DNA of 64,000 nt from Stomorhina lunata. Taxonomy: Eukaryota; Arthropoda; Insecta; Diptera; Rhiniidae. The stretch spans positions 58,857,775 to 58,921,774 of the forward strand of contig OW121744.1 of the NCBI GenBank assembly GCA_933228675.1, written 5' to 3'. A program made the translations under genes and the position numbers. This document shows, piece by piece, positions 46,388 through 59,860 of the stretch. The notes beneath the pieces were generated by a model, which saw nothing but the letters and a program-made list of their open reading frames with translations, did no database searches and was not told where the DNA came from. The stretch's first letter is position 1. Each line of letters begins with the position of its first letter.

Positions 46388-46440
46388 AAAAAATTCCTGA
46401 TGATGCTATCCAAAGGATAGCGAAATATCGACTATTTGTT
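46388..46440 (+). ncRNA. Hammerhead-like motif H4
   Basis: CTGATGA (46397-46403), one extra T, perfect 7-bp stem II GCTATCC/GGATAGC with loop AAA, GAAA (46422-46425), TATC, then GACTATT. The extra base before stem II and weak stem I leave activity uncertain, but the order of parts is that of a hammerhead. Confidence 0.5.
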
Positions 46441-46547
46441 AAATTAAAAATAAATTTAATAAAATAAAAACAACAAAAAAGACCTCGAGCTTGTAATAAG
46501 AGTTTTATTTGAGAAAAAGGAAAAGGTCGAAGAAAAGAATTACACAT
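46441..46547. other. Spacer after H4
   Basis: 'cgagcttgtaataagagttt' and flanks; unique in the window. Confidence 0.4.
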
Positions 46548-47290
46548 AGAGAAAATTTTTTTATCAAAAATTTTTCTATAGAAAATTTTTTGTCAAAAAT
46601 TTTTCAAAAATTTTTTTTATCAAAAATTTTTTTATAGAAAATTTTTTTATCAAAAATTTTTCTATAGAAAATTCTTTTATCAAAAGTTTTTCTATAGAAA
46701 ACTTTTTTATCAAAAATTTTTCTATAGAAAATTTTTTTATCAAAAATTTTTCTATAGAAAATTCTTTTATCAAAAATTTTTCTATAGAAAACTTTTTTAT
46801 CAAAAATTTTTCTATAGAAATTTTTTTTTATCAACAATTTTTTTATAGAAAAATTTTTTATAGAAAATTTTTTTATAGAAAAATTTTTTATAGAAAATTT
46901 TTTTATCAAAAATTTTTCTATAAAAATTTTTTTTATCAAAAATATTTCTATAAAAAATTTTTTTATCAAAAATATTTTTATAGAAAATTTTTTTATCAAA
47001 AATTTTTCTATAGAATTTTTTTTTCAAAACTTTTTCTATAGAATATTTTTTTTTATCAAAAATTTTTCTATAGAAAATTTTTTTATCAGAAATTTTTCTA
47101 TAGAAGATTTGAAAATTTTTCGATATAATAATATTTTGATCGAAAATTTTTACAAAAAATATTTTTATTGAAAAATTTTCTATGAAATATAATTTTTATC
47201 GAACAATTTTCCAAAGAGAAATATTTTTATTAAAAATTTTTCTATAAAAAATTTTTTGGATCGAAAATATCTAAAAAATATAAAAATTTT
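46548..47290. repeat. 30-bp satellite, block 3, decaying to the right
   Basis: Regular units to about 47100, then increasingly mutated copies (gaaaatttttcgatataata, attgaaaaattttctatgaa) to 47290, as expected at an array edge. Confidence 0.9.
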
Positions 47291-48274
47291 ATATTTTTTA
47301 ATATTAGAATTTATTTTTGTTTTGAAAAATATTCCCAATATTTACAAAAAATATTCCCAATGTTTACAAAAATAATAGTGTCGTGGCAACAATGTTCGAG
47401 ATTATATTTCTTTGCTCTCTCGAACCAAGTATTTTGTTGCTATAAATTGGATTTTGATTTGTTTCTTGCCTATTTTGTTTTTGTATTTTCTTTAAGAAAG
47501 CGGCACTAACCAACTCTGTTAACATCCAAATTCAAACTGAATGATTTTAATACTCATTTGCACGAGTTTTATTAATGATCGTGGTATTTACGAAAATTAA
47601 TAAAAAATTTATCGGCTGCTGGTGGTATGGGCTGCCTACTTCTGATTATATGTATTTAAGTTTACATTTTCAAAAAAGTAAATTTTTTGTCGTTTTTAGC
47701 CAAAAAAGTTATAATATTCTTTTTGTGATTTAAAAATTATAAATAGTAAATATGTTTCTTAACAAGTTTTTTTTTGTATATCTCAAAAAGAATGTTATCA
47801 CTTTTTTTTTCGCTGAGAAGCGACAAAAAATTACTGGTTTTAAAAATTTTAAGTTAAATACATATAATTTTTGTTCGGCAAAAGATTTTCCATCAATTCT
47901 TTGTTATGTGCGATTAACATTTCTTAGAAATAAAATAAAACAAATTTCGGAAAAATCGGGAAAAATATTCGCAAAATTCTGTGCCTAAACCATCAAAAAG
48001 TTGAAATTTTTTTCGAAGTCGAATATCTCATAAGCTATACGGGATAAACCATACGTGAGCAATGTTTTTTTATAGAGCTCAGCTAGCACGTTTAGCACAT
48101 CTTTTAAATGTGAGTTCTAGATCGTTTTTAATTTTCGAAAATTAAAAACGATTTCGAGGGCATATATGTAGCTCCCCTTCTGATAAATTCTAAACTTCAA
48201 TAGCCATATTAATTTTCATAATAATCGATGACTTACCGTTGAATTATTTTTCTATTTTTTTTCAACCCACTGTG

Positions 48275-49689
48275 CCTCGATATAAAAGAAACAAAATTGA
48301 CTGTAGAATAAAAGGATTAAGCAATGCGACTATATTACTTCACGGTTCTAAAAATAAACATTGAATAATATAAAAGCTTTATCTTTTCTTTTCACCACTT
48401 TTCATCTCTCTACTATCCCCTTTCCAAAGAAAATAAGTTAATTCGTATATGCAATTTTATTGGCAGTATACGATATCCAGGAGGAGAACTACGTGGATGA
48501 CTAAGTCGAATTAAGTCGCTGATATCTCCCATTCGCCATGACGATTACTCGACTCGACTTACTTCTGGGATATGCTATCCCAAATTAACGATGCTAAATT
48601 ATGTAAACATTGCACCTTCGATTTTTTTTGCTCGCAGTCCTTAACTCGTTTGTTGAACTTAGTGTGGTGGCAGAAGAAAATTAGGACCAATCTACCATTT
48701 TCTAGAAATCGGGTAAAACTACAGGATGTTCTGGAGAAGAGTTCAGTGAATAACTGGCGGTTAATCTAATGGTCGTGGGATGTAACTTTCCAAGACATCG
48801 GGTATAACAAAGCTCCTGGTATATTGATGACGATTACAGAATTCTCGACTCTATGCTTCTCTATATGTTTGAGCATTAGCATGGATATAATGTTGGGGTT
48901 AACAGCCTTCAGATTTGAAATAAGAGAAATGTTATTGAAGCGGCGATTGGAATTAGATGAAACTATTGTCTTATAAGTTTTGTCTTGGTCTATCTTTCAT
49001 CTCTACTGTGGACACTTACCTCCTTGTGGTGTCACCTGGTTAGATACGTTAACAGCCGTTAAAGTAGTGAGCAAACAAGTGCCGCGTGTTCTCACATAAG
49101 ACGATAAAACATAAGTTGGGACATCGTTCTAGTTACCCACTCCTGAAAAGTTTCCACACCTGTAAATCCACAAAGCTACATAGTTGTCTCCTGTCACTAA
49201 GTGTGTTGGATGTACGCTCCATGCTATGAGCTAACATGGACTCCGATCATTTCTTGTAATAGCCAAGGTGAGAACACAGGCAAAAGCGCAAAGGAAGTTT
49301 GACATAAAAAATACAATTTTAGCAATTTGCCACTGATTACTCTAAAAATGCAAATCAATTACTAAGAAAGAATTAATCTGGCTCAAACGATATTTGCACG
49401 CTATGGCAGCATATTGCCAACTCCATGAAGTCTGCTGCGAAATCTGTAATATATATATAATTCCTTGACAAAATTCCAATTGGAACAAGAGGTACTTTTC
49501 TCAGACAATGAGCTGCATCCGATTATATTTTTAGGTTCATTGAAAGGTACCTACGTTTTAACTCCGGCTCCGAACGGCAATTTTGCAGTCAGAAGCTACT
49601 CGTGGAGAGATTAAGATGTATAAGACTCAAAATGAAGTACGCAAATTTTATCAAAAAGTTAAGCACCAGACGAATGGTTATGGCAAATG
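48275..49689. other. Intergenic with repeat fragments
   Basis: 48990-49180 has an inverted relative at about 56350-56520 (shared: 'tgtggacact', 'gtgccgcg', 'gacgataaaa'). 49450-49600 is a family D fragment ('ttccaattggaacaagaggt', 'aactccggctccgaacggca'). No gene. Confidence 0.5.
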
Positions 49690-50260
49690 AAAGCGATCAA
49701 AATGACACGGGTTAGAACTGCAATAGCACAATTAAAAAATGAAAAGCTGCTGGTGCCATCAGAACTTTAAAAAGCTGAAGGTGATGAGCTGATAAGGTGT
49801 ATGTCCCAGCTTTTAGAATACATATGGTCAGAAGAACGCATGCCAGACGATTGAAATCTCAGTGTCTTTTGTCTAGTACATAAAAAAGAGGATGAAACTG
49901 TATGTGCAAATTATAAAGATTTATCTCTCCTCCTCTCAATTGGATCACAAGTGTCCGTTGAGAACTATAGGTTCGAGGTTGTAGAAGAATTTGTATACCG
50001 GGGTACCGATGTGAACATCAACAACGATATAAGCATCGAAATCAAACGTAGAATCATACTTGCCAATCGATGCTATTTTGGCCTAAAAGCCAAGATATAA
50101 AGCCCTCTCCGTAAGAACTAAAATTGCGCTCTATAAAACGCCAAAGGTTCGATGATAGGACCAAGTAGAAGAAATTGGAGAATATGTGCCCAAGATAGAA
50201 GCGAATGGAATTCTAAAATATGCCTGACCTTTGACCTAAACAGGTTGTTACTATAGGCCA
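49690..50260 (+). pseudogene. Non-LTR RT relic with internal deletion
   Basis: IAQLKNEKAAG and DELIRCMSQLLEYIWSEERM, then PDDWNLSV with stops and VHKKEDETVCANYKDLSLL: the N-terminal RT block of a LINE. At about 49940 it jumps to a C-terminal block VSVENYRFEVVEEFVYRGTD, VNINNDISIEIKRRIILANR and CYFGLKAKI, so the palm with the catalytic box is deleted. The end reads RRNWRICAQDRSEWNSKICL. Dead. Confidence 0.8.
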
Positions 50261-51745
50261 TTTAAGTTAGTAAGTATGTTTGTCGAACTGCTGCAGTTAT
50301 CGACTGCTCTAGTGAGAAGATAGTAAGCGCTTTGTTGTTGAGATAAAATTATCCTCCCACTACCTTTCATGGTTAAGTTTAAAGCAATCCTGGGGAAATA
50401 CTATCCATGTGAAGAGTTCTGATGTACTTTAAAGAACCTTGGCCATGCAAAAAACAGCAATGCCGAAAGATCATGCCCAGAAGATAAAAACTGTAAATGT
50501 GCTCTTGCTGAGTTTAAAGCCCACTTGTTCAAGACATCGTTTACCGCTGTCGCGTGTTTTATTATCGTTTTGCTGCATGTTGGTGTTATTAATCATAATT
50601 TGTTGAAAGGTACATTCTTACTGGAATAGGATATAAGCATAATACCAGTTTTCAGATACCTCTCATCATGATCTTTTAAATAACAAAAAAAAAAAAAAAC
50701 ACGGAACAAATACAAAATGTTAAAAGTCTTTGGCAAGTATTTTAACTCTTCTGTTTATCATTTTAATTTTTCTGATCATTACATATTTAAAACATAAGAA
50801 AGTCTTCTGTTTTGTCTTACCGTAGGTAGGGCTTTCAAAATTAAAATAGCTCTCACAGAATTCTTGATCTAATAAACATATTCCTTTCACGTGTTCCAAC
50901 TGTCTCTAGTGGTAAAGTTATCGCTCAGCGTCTTTTTGTGTTTGATGATTTTGAATTGAAGGCGACAAGAAGTAGTAAAATGTCAACTGTCATCATCATT
51001 GTTGAATGTAAAAATTCTGCAAATTCATTTTAATTCAATTCATCTCTTCAGTTCCTCTTGTTCATTCAAAAAATCATTTGCATACACTCGCAGATTTCAG
51101 TTATTCTCAAGCCATTCTATACATATAAATTAGGTTGGTTCTTTTCGCTGGTCTTATGTTCAAATCTAATTCTAGAGCACATCAATCGCATGATGCGAAT
51201 GGACTGAAAATGATCTTTGTTTGTATGAATAGAATAATGGTCGTTGCTCTAATAATGTCTAATGCGAATTGTGTTTGTTAAATGATCTTGTTCATGTTAT
51301 GTTTTATTGACTTTATGTTTTGAATATTAATCAATTTTGTTATAATTATTTTCACGATCACAATCTGCATAAATAACTAAAACTTTGTTGGTGGTAATAA
51401 CAATACAATAACAATCTTTAGCTTGTTGTGATTTCTATTTAAACCCGACTAATGATTTTTATTACATCACAAAATTATTACATACCTTTAGGCTGTGAAT
51501 TATTGAAAACTTCAAAATTTATCACTTAACAATTTTCTCATTTTTTTTATGTTAACAGAATTAAGATTATTTTGTAAATTTAAATAAATTATATCGTTTC
51601 CTAAAACGCAAAAGACCGTAAGCGGTATTTTAAAGAAAATATTTTTTTTAAATAATATTTTACAAATATATTCATAAAAATCTTTATTTTGTGTAGAAAA
51701 TTTGAATTATGTATAAGCTTGTCCAAATTTAATTTTTCGTTTATG

Positions 51746-51747
<2 letters not shown>
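50261..51747. other. Intergenic, nothing recognised
   Basis: Mostly unique AT-rich DNA; a 14-base A run ends at 50699. Confidence 0.45.

Positions 51748-51781
<34 letters not shown>
51748..51781. repeat. (TA)n microsatellite
   Basis: About 17 TA units followed at once by a family D fragment ('attcccacgacaacattcca', 51781-51895). Confidence 0.95.
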
Positions 51782-51783
<2 letters not shown>

Positions 51784-51896
51784 CCCACGACAACATTCCA
51801 ATTGGAACAAGGAGTACTTCTTTCAGACAATATTCTATTTTGAGACTTATTGAAAGGGACTTACATTTTAACTCCGGCTCCGACTCTGTTACAGTT

Positions 51897-52722
<826 letters not shown>

Positions 52723-52878
52723 CCAAGGGGTTATCATACAAGAAATGCCCTTCTACGGCGGCTGGCACAAGGATTTTGGAGGTGCCTAATCTATGCGAGT
52801 ACATTCTGATGAATGAAACCAATTCTATCCGACATATTACTATTAAACCAAATAAAAACATGAAGAAAAGCTTAAAGT

Positions 52879-54340
52879 TTGTCACGTAGATATATATTTC
52901 CTAATAAACTTCACAATAAAATTACTTGGATATCGCCGAACGGTGTAACAAAAAACCAAATTGATCACATTTTGATCAATTCTAAGTGGCGATCATCCTT
53001 ACTTGATATACACTCTAGGAGCGGAGTAGATGTAGGAAAATTAGAATCGGAAAGATATCGAAATGCCTTTATTACCTCCATAAGGAATCGGCTTCCAAAT
53101 GATATTAACAACAACGACGATATTACTAATGAAATTTCTAGAAGTATCATTCAGACGTACAATGAGGTTGGTTAACAAATATTAGGATTTTAAGATAATA
53201 AAAGGAAAATTTGGTTCACCCAAACAACGTGGAGATGTTGAAGAGCTTCGTACAACATACCGTGACCTATCCAGGAGAATTAAAAGGTCTGCAATGAGGG
53301 ACAGGAGAATGTGGATAGACGAACAAGCAAGCCAAGCTGAATTAGCTGCAAGTATAAGCAACATGAAGACGTTATACAATATATCAAGAGCGTTGTGTGG
53401 CAAACGATATACACCAACAGTCCTTTAGTCCTGTGGTACTCTTTTTTGAGCTCCGGATGAACAAGTAATACGCTGGATGGGACACTTCAAGTAGACATTA
53501 AACAACCCTACCGGATTTACACCTCTGATGGAAGTGTTTAATGAAACCAACTATTACAGTTTATTTATTGGCTTTTCAGACAATACCCCAACAACACAAG
53601 ATGTAAAGAACGCCTTAAACGCAACAAGGACCCGGATAATGACAATATCTCAACAGAGATGCTTTTATGTGATGTTGAAGGATCAGCGAACTGTGGCACC
53701 CATTTGTACGTAAAATATGGGAAGAGAAACTCAGCCAACCTCCTGGAATGAAGGTATAATAAGCAAAATACCAAAAAAGGATAACTTTAAAGACTGTTAT
53801 GACTACAGGGTTATAACACTTCTTCTACTTCCGAGCAAAACAAAAAGTAGAGTTTCTTCTACACTCCACGAAAATCAGACTTTATGAAGGCTTTTGACAG
53901 TGTCACCAGAAGCTATTTATGGAGAATTTTAGAAAATCATAACATGCCAATGAAAATTCTGAACCCAATGTATGTGGATTTTAAATGTCAATCCTACACA
54001 AGGGTAAATTGTCAAATCCGTTCGAAGTCAGTAGTGGAGTAAGGCAAGGATAAGATACAATCCTATACTTTTTATCATGATGACGTATCTCTTCTAAGCC
54101 AAAGCCCAGGCCATCTTGAAGAAAATATTAACGCTATCATTGTTGAATATCGGGAAGCGAGGCTGGAAATCAATATTTCCAAGAGAAAGATTATGCCTCA
54201 AGGCTCTGGCGTTCTTTGTAAACCACAAGGAAGCGGCCGTCGTGTCGGTGCATCTGCTAGAACGTGGAGAAGGTCATTTGACGCGGAGTTCAAATTAAAA
54301 ACTTGGACAAGAAAAAACTATATGTGACCGAATTGTCGAA
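52879..54340 (+). pseudogene. Decayed non-LTR retrotransposon (EN to RT palm)
   Basis: Endonuclease end: KITWISPNGVTKNQIDHILI, NSKWRSSLLDIHSRSGVDVG, then a deletion removing the SDHHL catalytic region and joining to KLESERYRNAFITSIRNRL. The inter-domain linker follows (53200-53400), then a degenerate RT: KAFDSVTRSYLWRILENHNM (53885-53945) and HDDVSLLSQSPGHLEENINA (54078-54140), where the FADD box reads HDD, then a relic of the next domain. Many stops. Same class as the relic at 1-1256, which keeps the SDQHLI part missing here. Confidence 0.8.
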
Positions 54341-55282
54341 TTTACTCTTAAAGATATTTACCCATTACATACTATCGATTTCTATAAATTGCAAAAGAAA
54401 CTCACCCACTTCCATCTGTTTTTTATAGGTCATTTACTTCAATGAGTTCGTATTTATTTAGGTATTTGCGATGATAATGTAAATAAATAGCAATTAACAA
54501 AGTTTGTAATGCAAGAAAATATAAACAAGTAAACGATACGAAATGTTAAAAGAAAATATGAACAATTAAAAGGTATTAATTAATACGAAACCCAAATTTA
54601 TGTTAATTGAACAAAAACAAACAAACTCTTAGAAGTGATGTAAAAATTTAACAAAATCTCGGTGATTCGTTGGTGGTTTTGGTGTCAAACAATTGTTGCA
54701 GAGATGAGTGTGTGGTTCGTTAAAATCGTAACTAAAACCCAGTTGATCAAACTCAAAAATAATAGAAAATTTTTAAAGATCGTGCCTAATACAAAAGGAT
54801 GACTTCTGCAATTATATTTAAAATTGTATTAGTAAAGTGATTAATTGGGTTTTGGACCACTCTTAAGCTCAATTGCACTTAAAGTCGATGAAAAACATTA
54901 TCAATCACAGTATTCAAACCTAAAATATTGACACAGTGATGTATATGAATTACGAAATTTTTAAAAATATACATACGTGCATTAATATACATATGGATTT
55001 GGGTTTGTAGGTGCTTACAAATACGCGTAACGAACTAGTACTTATTTCCATTTCATTTGACACCAAAATCAATGACACCCAGAAAACCGCTAATGTACTG
55101 TTTTTTCTCTAAACAAAAAAATAAATAAATACAAGAATTAAGCCAATAACATCATAAATGTAAGACTTAAATAAATAAACACTATGATCACTTGTTTCTT
55201 TTAATACAGAAAAACCGCAAATGGGCATGAGCCCGGCAGATGAGTTATAATAAGTTAAATGACCTTAATAAACGAAAATAGT
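54341..55282. other. Intergenic, nothing recognised
   Basis: AT-rich, unique in the window. Confidence 0.45.
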
Positions 55283-55795
55283 GTATATTTTTTATCGAAA
55301 ATTTTTCTACAGAAAAATTTTTTTATCGAAAATTTTTCTACAGAAAAATTTTTTTATCGAAAATTTTTCTACAGAAAAATTTTTTTATCGAAAATTTTTC
55401 TATAGAAAAATTTTTTTATCGAAAATTTTTCTATAGAAAAATTTTTTTATCGAAAATTTTTCTATAGAAAAATTTTTTTATCGAAAATTTTTCTATAGAA
55501 AAATTTTTTAATGAAAATTTTTTTTATCGAAAATTTTTCTATAGAAAAATTTTTTTATCGAAAAAATTTTCTATAGAAAAATTTTTTTATCAAAAAATTT
55601 TCTATAGAAAAATTTGTTTATCGAAAAATTTTCTATAGAAAAATTTTTTTTATCGAAAATTTTTCTGTAGAAAAATTTTTTTATTGAAAATTCTTCTATA
55701 GAAAACATTTTTTTTTTTAAACTTTTCTATAGAAAACATTTTTTTTTTAAAGTTTTCTATAGAAATTTTTTTTTCTATTGAAAATTTTTTATAAT
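55283..55795. repeat. 31-bp ATCGAAAATTTTTCTAYAGAAAAA satellite
   Basis: About 16 units with core TTTTCTATAGAAAA (CTACAG in the first three), period 31, linker 'ttttttatcg'. The core is the same as in the arrays at 26.5 and 44-47 kb. Confidence 0.93.
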
Positions 55796-56089
55796 CTTGT
55801 ATATGCCAGTTATTTCGACTCCTGAAGCGGTATGTAAAGGCAACATCACTTCCTCTTCGACTTTGACCTACCCGTGTATACCTCATTGTACTGGTAGTTT
55901 AAGCTTTAAGACAATTTAGAGTGCAGGCGTGGTCAATGAGTACGGGTTCAACCACATCCAGCTTCGGGAGAGTGAATTTTGGTATCTTGTATTTTCTGCA
56001 GAAAAGTAAAATTTTCTTTTAAGTGGAATTAACTGCTAAGAGCGATTTCCAGACGTTGTGACAAGGCGTAAAGGAATTTACTCGAAATT
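55796..56089. other. Intergenic spacer, nothing recognised
   Basis: No frame or repeat supported. Confidence 0.4.
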
Positions 56090-56260
56090 GACACTTGCTT
56101 ACTTACTTAAATGGCCTATATTCACAACCTGTAAGATCAACGAAAAAGCATATTTTAGAAATCTATGCGTTTCGGTCTTGTGCGAATATTCTCCAATTTT
56201 ATAGGCCAAACTTTGAATGATTTTCCTTCACTTGGTCTTTCTATCGAAGCTTCGGACTCT
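56090..56260 (-). pseudogene. LINE C-terminal scrap
   Basis: Minus strand reads WRIFAQDRNA-like sequence and ends in 'ggttgtgaatataggccatt', matching the tail of the relic at 49690-50260 ('aggttgttactataggccat'). The related upstream module is at 56350-56520. Confidence 0.5.
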
Positions 56261-57502
56261 TTTAACATTAAAGGGGCCGTTTTTATTTTAATTTTAGCTG
56301 TTTCATAGTAGGTAATTGTTTTTTTGACGAGTTTGTTACTAGCCCGACGTTCTAACCCATACTTTTTTTATCGTTCTTATGGGAGAACTCGCGGCACATG
56401 ATAACTCACTTCATTAACCGGTGTACCGTATTCCCCCGGTTGATATCACGAGAAGGTCAGTGTCCACATTTGAGATGAAGGATAACCAAGATAAGTCTGA
56501 GCTTGCCAAGTTAATACCAATCAGAGCCGTTGCTTGGCATCCAATATCATCTACATCACCCAAAACTGACACTGCGAATTCGTTTTCGTAAGGTTATGTA
56601 GATAAAAATGATTTCGAAGATTTCTTTAGATTATTAAAATAAATTGTTCAATCTAATCATAATATGATTATGGTAGATATTTTATAACAGGGATGTCAGC
56701 GTCATACACAATTGTTCAAATCAAACTCACATGCACACTTACGCTCTTTTATTTTGCGAGCGTAAATTATGATTTTTTGCTGAGAAAAACTCTTATTCAG
56801 CGGGAAATATCGCAAGGCCTGTTTTGAGGCCTCTAAATTGATATAATATATTCTTATCGATAAATATACAATAAATATAAAAAGGCTGGTTGAAATAAGC
56901 TGGAACCCTTGTATGTAGTAGGTGCGTCTTTTCGAAAATTTCTTAATGTAGGTTTTTTGCAAAAAATTGTTTCTTTTTGTATTTAAACTATCCAAATGTT
57001 CAGGTAAAAACTGGAGAAATATTTTTAAATTAAATATCTTTTTTCTGCATAAAATTTGCTGTGAACCAATGTATTATGTATGTTAACTTTATTTGCCTAT
57101 TGCAAAGTTAAAATTATATTTATTTATCGTTTAGACATTAACGGTAAAGTAAAACTTATTTAATAATCGTGAAGACTACGATGTTTCTATATTAAAAAAA
57201 TAAAATTAACCTCATCTTTTTTTATTTATCAAAATCCGCATTGATAAATAAAAAATACTTGTCTTCGTATTTTTCTGCATTTTTTAGCAGTACAAATCTC
57301 AAGGCCTCGCAACCGCACATTTTTCCCGCTAGGAATGTAAGAGTCAAGAGTAATCTCACCAACACAACTGTTTTATAAATAAAATAGTTGTAATTGTGTT
57401 AAATATATGACTGTCCTATATCGACAAATATCCTAACCGAGTTTGAAGATTTCTTAAGATTCTGTCATCGGATCTAGTTCATAGGTCAAAGCAAATATTA
57501 TT
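56261..57502. other. Intergenic with one repeat module
   Basis: 56350-56520 is the inverted relative of 48990-49180. The rest is AT-rich with no supported gene. Confidence 0.45.
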
Positions 57503-59306
57503 ATACCCACCATCAAAAAGAATGGGGGGTATATTGAGATTGTCATTCCGTTTGTAATTTCCTTAATATTGGCTCAAAAATCAAAAACGATATATATTCT
57601 GAATCCTTATGAAATTCTAAGACGATTGAGCGATGTCCGTCTGTCTGTCTGTCTGTCTGTTGAAATCACGATAACGCCTAAACGAAAGGAGCTAGCTCAC
57701 TGAAACTTAGCAAAAACATTCTTCATTTATGAGAAAATTTTGGTATTGAAATTGGGCAAAATCGGTTAACATTTGACCATAGCTCCCGTATAACCTCGTC
57801 TACGGCAGGCGCTTATTTGCTAATAAATGACAAATTATAACAGCTATAATGACAAAATTTGGTATCTAGAAGTTTTACATAAGCACTAGGCAGCATATAA
57901 AATTTCATTGAAATCGGTTCACATTTAACCGCAGCTCCTATATAAAAAACATACGGAAACAGCCTAAATTCCACCTGAAATTCACTTAAATGCCAATAAA
58001 TGCTAAAATGTAATAGCTTTGGTCACCAAATTTAGCATAAATAAGTCTTATGTAAATACCAGCCAGTGTGCAAAATTTTGTCACAATCGGTCACCATTTG
58101 ACCATAGCTCCCATATAAAAAACTTACGGAAACACAAAAATACAAAAAGAAAAGGGGGTTTATGTCCGTCTGTCCGCTAGATAAAAGCGCGATAGCGCCT
58201 TAACTGAAAGGGCTACAGCAACAAAATTTTACAAAAGGAAGTCTTATGTGAATGCCAGCCGGTGTGCAAAATTTTGTTACAATCGGTCACCGTTTGACCA
58301 TAGCTCCCATATAAAAAACTTACAGAAACACAACAATCAAAAAGAAAAGGAGATTTATGTCCGTCTGTCCGTCAGATAAAATCGCGACAGCTCTTAACTA
58401 CAAAAGCTAGAGCGACAAAATTTTACAAAAGTATTTCTGATATGTAACAAAAGTTGTGTACTGAAAATGGGCGAAATCGGTTCACATTTAGTTAGAGCTC
58501 CCATATAACCCCGCCCCGGGAAACACATGAATGCTGATAAATTGAGTACAATTGTAATAGCTATGACGACTAAATTTAGAATAGAGAACTTTTATGCAAC
58601 TATTAGTCAGTATATTAAATTTTATAGGAATCGGTCCATATTTGACTATAGCTTTCATATAAAAAACACTCCCGGAAACCAAAAAATATTTAGCAAGGAC
58701 CAGTTAAAAGCTATTAAATTAGAAACTATGACAGCTATTACCACTAAATTTTGCAAAAATAAGCTTTATATAAATACCAGCCAGTGTGTGAAATTTTGTT
58801 GCAATCGGTCAACATTTGGCTATAATTCTTATATATATATTACATCCCCTTTTTTATATCTACAATCAAAAAGATTCTGAGGTACAAGCAGCATATTAAG
58901 ATTTGTATATGGTAGATGCATTAGGACCTCCTAACAAAATATATGGACCACTCGTATTACTATCAACTACTTTATCCTAACTAAATATTAAGCTAAAGGA
59001 AAAGTATTTAACAACTTATTAATGTAAAACCATACCCGGTTACGATAGTGAATTTTGTTCAAAGTAAATTAATACTAGGGAAACCACTTACATACTTTTG
59101 AATGTTGAACTATAAAGCTACTGCAACCGAAGTAATTCCAAATATTTTACTAACAATACCAACTAGCGTAACAACTTTTTTCTAATTTGGTCCACGTTTT
59201 GAATTTTCTGCACCCTCGTAGATATATGAGATATGTTTCTAAATTTAACACAACTTGATGGTGGGTATATAAGATTCGGCACAGCCGAATATAACACTCT
59301 TACTTG
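57503..59306 (+). mobile_element. Helentron-like element, family 3, full copy
   Basis: Starts 'tatacccaccatcaaaaaga', with a GTCY head (57634-57660). Three tandem internal modules follow, each opening 'tttatgtccgtctgtccg' (about 58159, 58355) or the head itself and containing 'catttgaccatagctcccat'. It ends 'aacttgatggtgggtatata', hairpin ATTCGGC-ac-AGCCGAAT and 'ataacactcttacttgt'. Non-coding. It is the reference for the interrupted copy at 34637/37370 and the inverted copy at 51897. Confidence 0.75.
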
Positions 59307-59622
59307 TTTTTATCATAACTATGATTTGGGTCAAAATTGTGACCTTATAAAAGCATAGTTTTTATGCGTAAATTTATAGTGGCTCCAACTAAAATATCTT
59401 AATTTAAATATTACTTTTCCATAACTTTTTTCAATATTTTTTTTAATCTCTTTATTATTTATTCGTATTTTTGTATTTTAGTTAATATTATGTGACTTAA
59501 AGAACATTTTTACAAAATATTACATTACAATATTCATCGTAAATAGTTACTTAAATATAAACTTAAAACTTTAAACTAATCAGATACAATTTAGGATGAG
59601 TTCGTTTTTGCAGTCTCTCTCT
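59307..59622. other. 3' flank of the cuticle gene
   Basis: On the minus strand this is the 3' UTR side; poly(A) signals AATAAA occur at about 59627-59622 (overlapping the stop codon) and 59463-59449. Confidence 0.5.
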
Positions 59623-59860
59623 TTATTGAACGGGTTGAGGTATATGATCACCTTCGGGTTGGAAACCATTTTCATCGGCCACATACTTGAGAGTAATAAC
59701 ATTGCCCTCGGGATCCAAATAACTGTAGGAGCCGGTTTGTACCAAAATCAATTCTTCGTGTTCTTCAATTACTTGGCCATCTTCGGTTTCGGTGCGGGGC
59801 ACTAAGATCTTCTTCATATAACCAATATTTTCGACTCTAATGCCGTTTGAGGTTTCATAG
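59623..59860 (-). CDS. Cuticle protein with RR-1 chitin-binding domain, last exon (partial)
   Basis: Minus strand: acceptor TTTTTCCAG ends at 59861 and the exon runs from 59860 to the TAA at 59625-59623, 78 codons plus one split base. It starts YETSNGIRVENIGYMKKILV, the usual 'YETSNGI-xx-E-x-G' opening of RR-1 cuticle proteins. It then carries the Rebers-Riddiford consensus GSYSYLDPEGNVITLKYVAD, ENGFQPEGDHIP, with the aromatic residues (Y, Y, Y, F) that stack on chitin, and ends QPVQ. RR-1 proteins are secreted and bind chitin in soft cuticle. A charged insert (TETEDGQVIEEHEELILV) between the two halves is longer than in many members. The exon is phase 1, so an upstream exon with the signal peptide must exist; I could not find it up to 64000. 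TAA lies within AATAAA. Confidence 0.85.

Larger units (their letters stand above)
42811..48274. repeat. Large inverted-repeat (foldback) structure enclosing satellite blocks
   Basis: Ends CACAATAGGTTGAAAAAA-like (42811) and TTTTTTTTCAACCCACTGTG (48255-48274) are inverted. Inside them both arms share 'catggctatt', 'aggggagctatatgccctc' (against 'gagggcatatatgtagctcccc') and 'tttttcgaaaattaaaaacg', and continue with family D sequence (ctgggatctacaaaa; attcgacttcgaa) to about 43470 and 47690. CAC-(A/T)-(A/G)-TG-type ends recall Transib transposons, but the 5-bp flanks (cgact, cctcg) do not match. Enclosed are the 30-bp arrays and hammerhead-like modules. Confidence 0.6.

Noticed and set aside
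44043..47027. Long open frames on both strands with (IKKFSIEKFL)-type repeats
   Set aside because: They arise because the satellite period (30 bp) is a multiple of three and the unit has no stop; both strands are open and there is no start context or domain.
42811..48274. Intact Transib transposon
   Set aside because: Ends are only similar, the flanking 5-bp sequences differ and no transposase is present.
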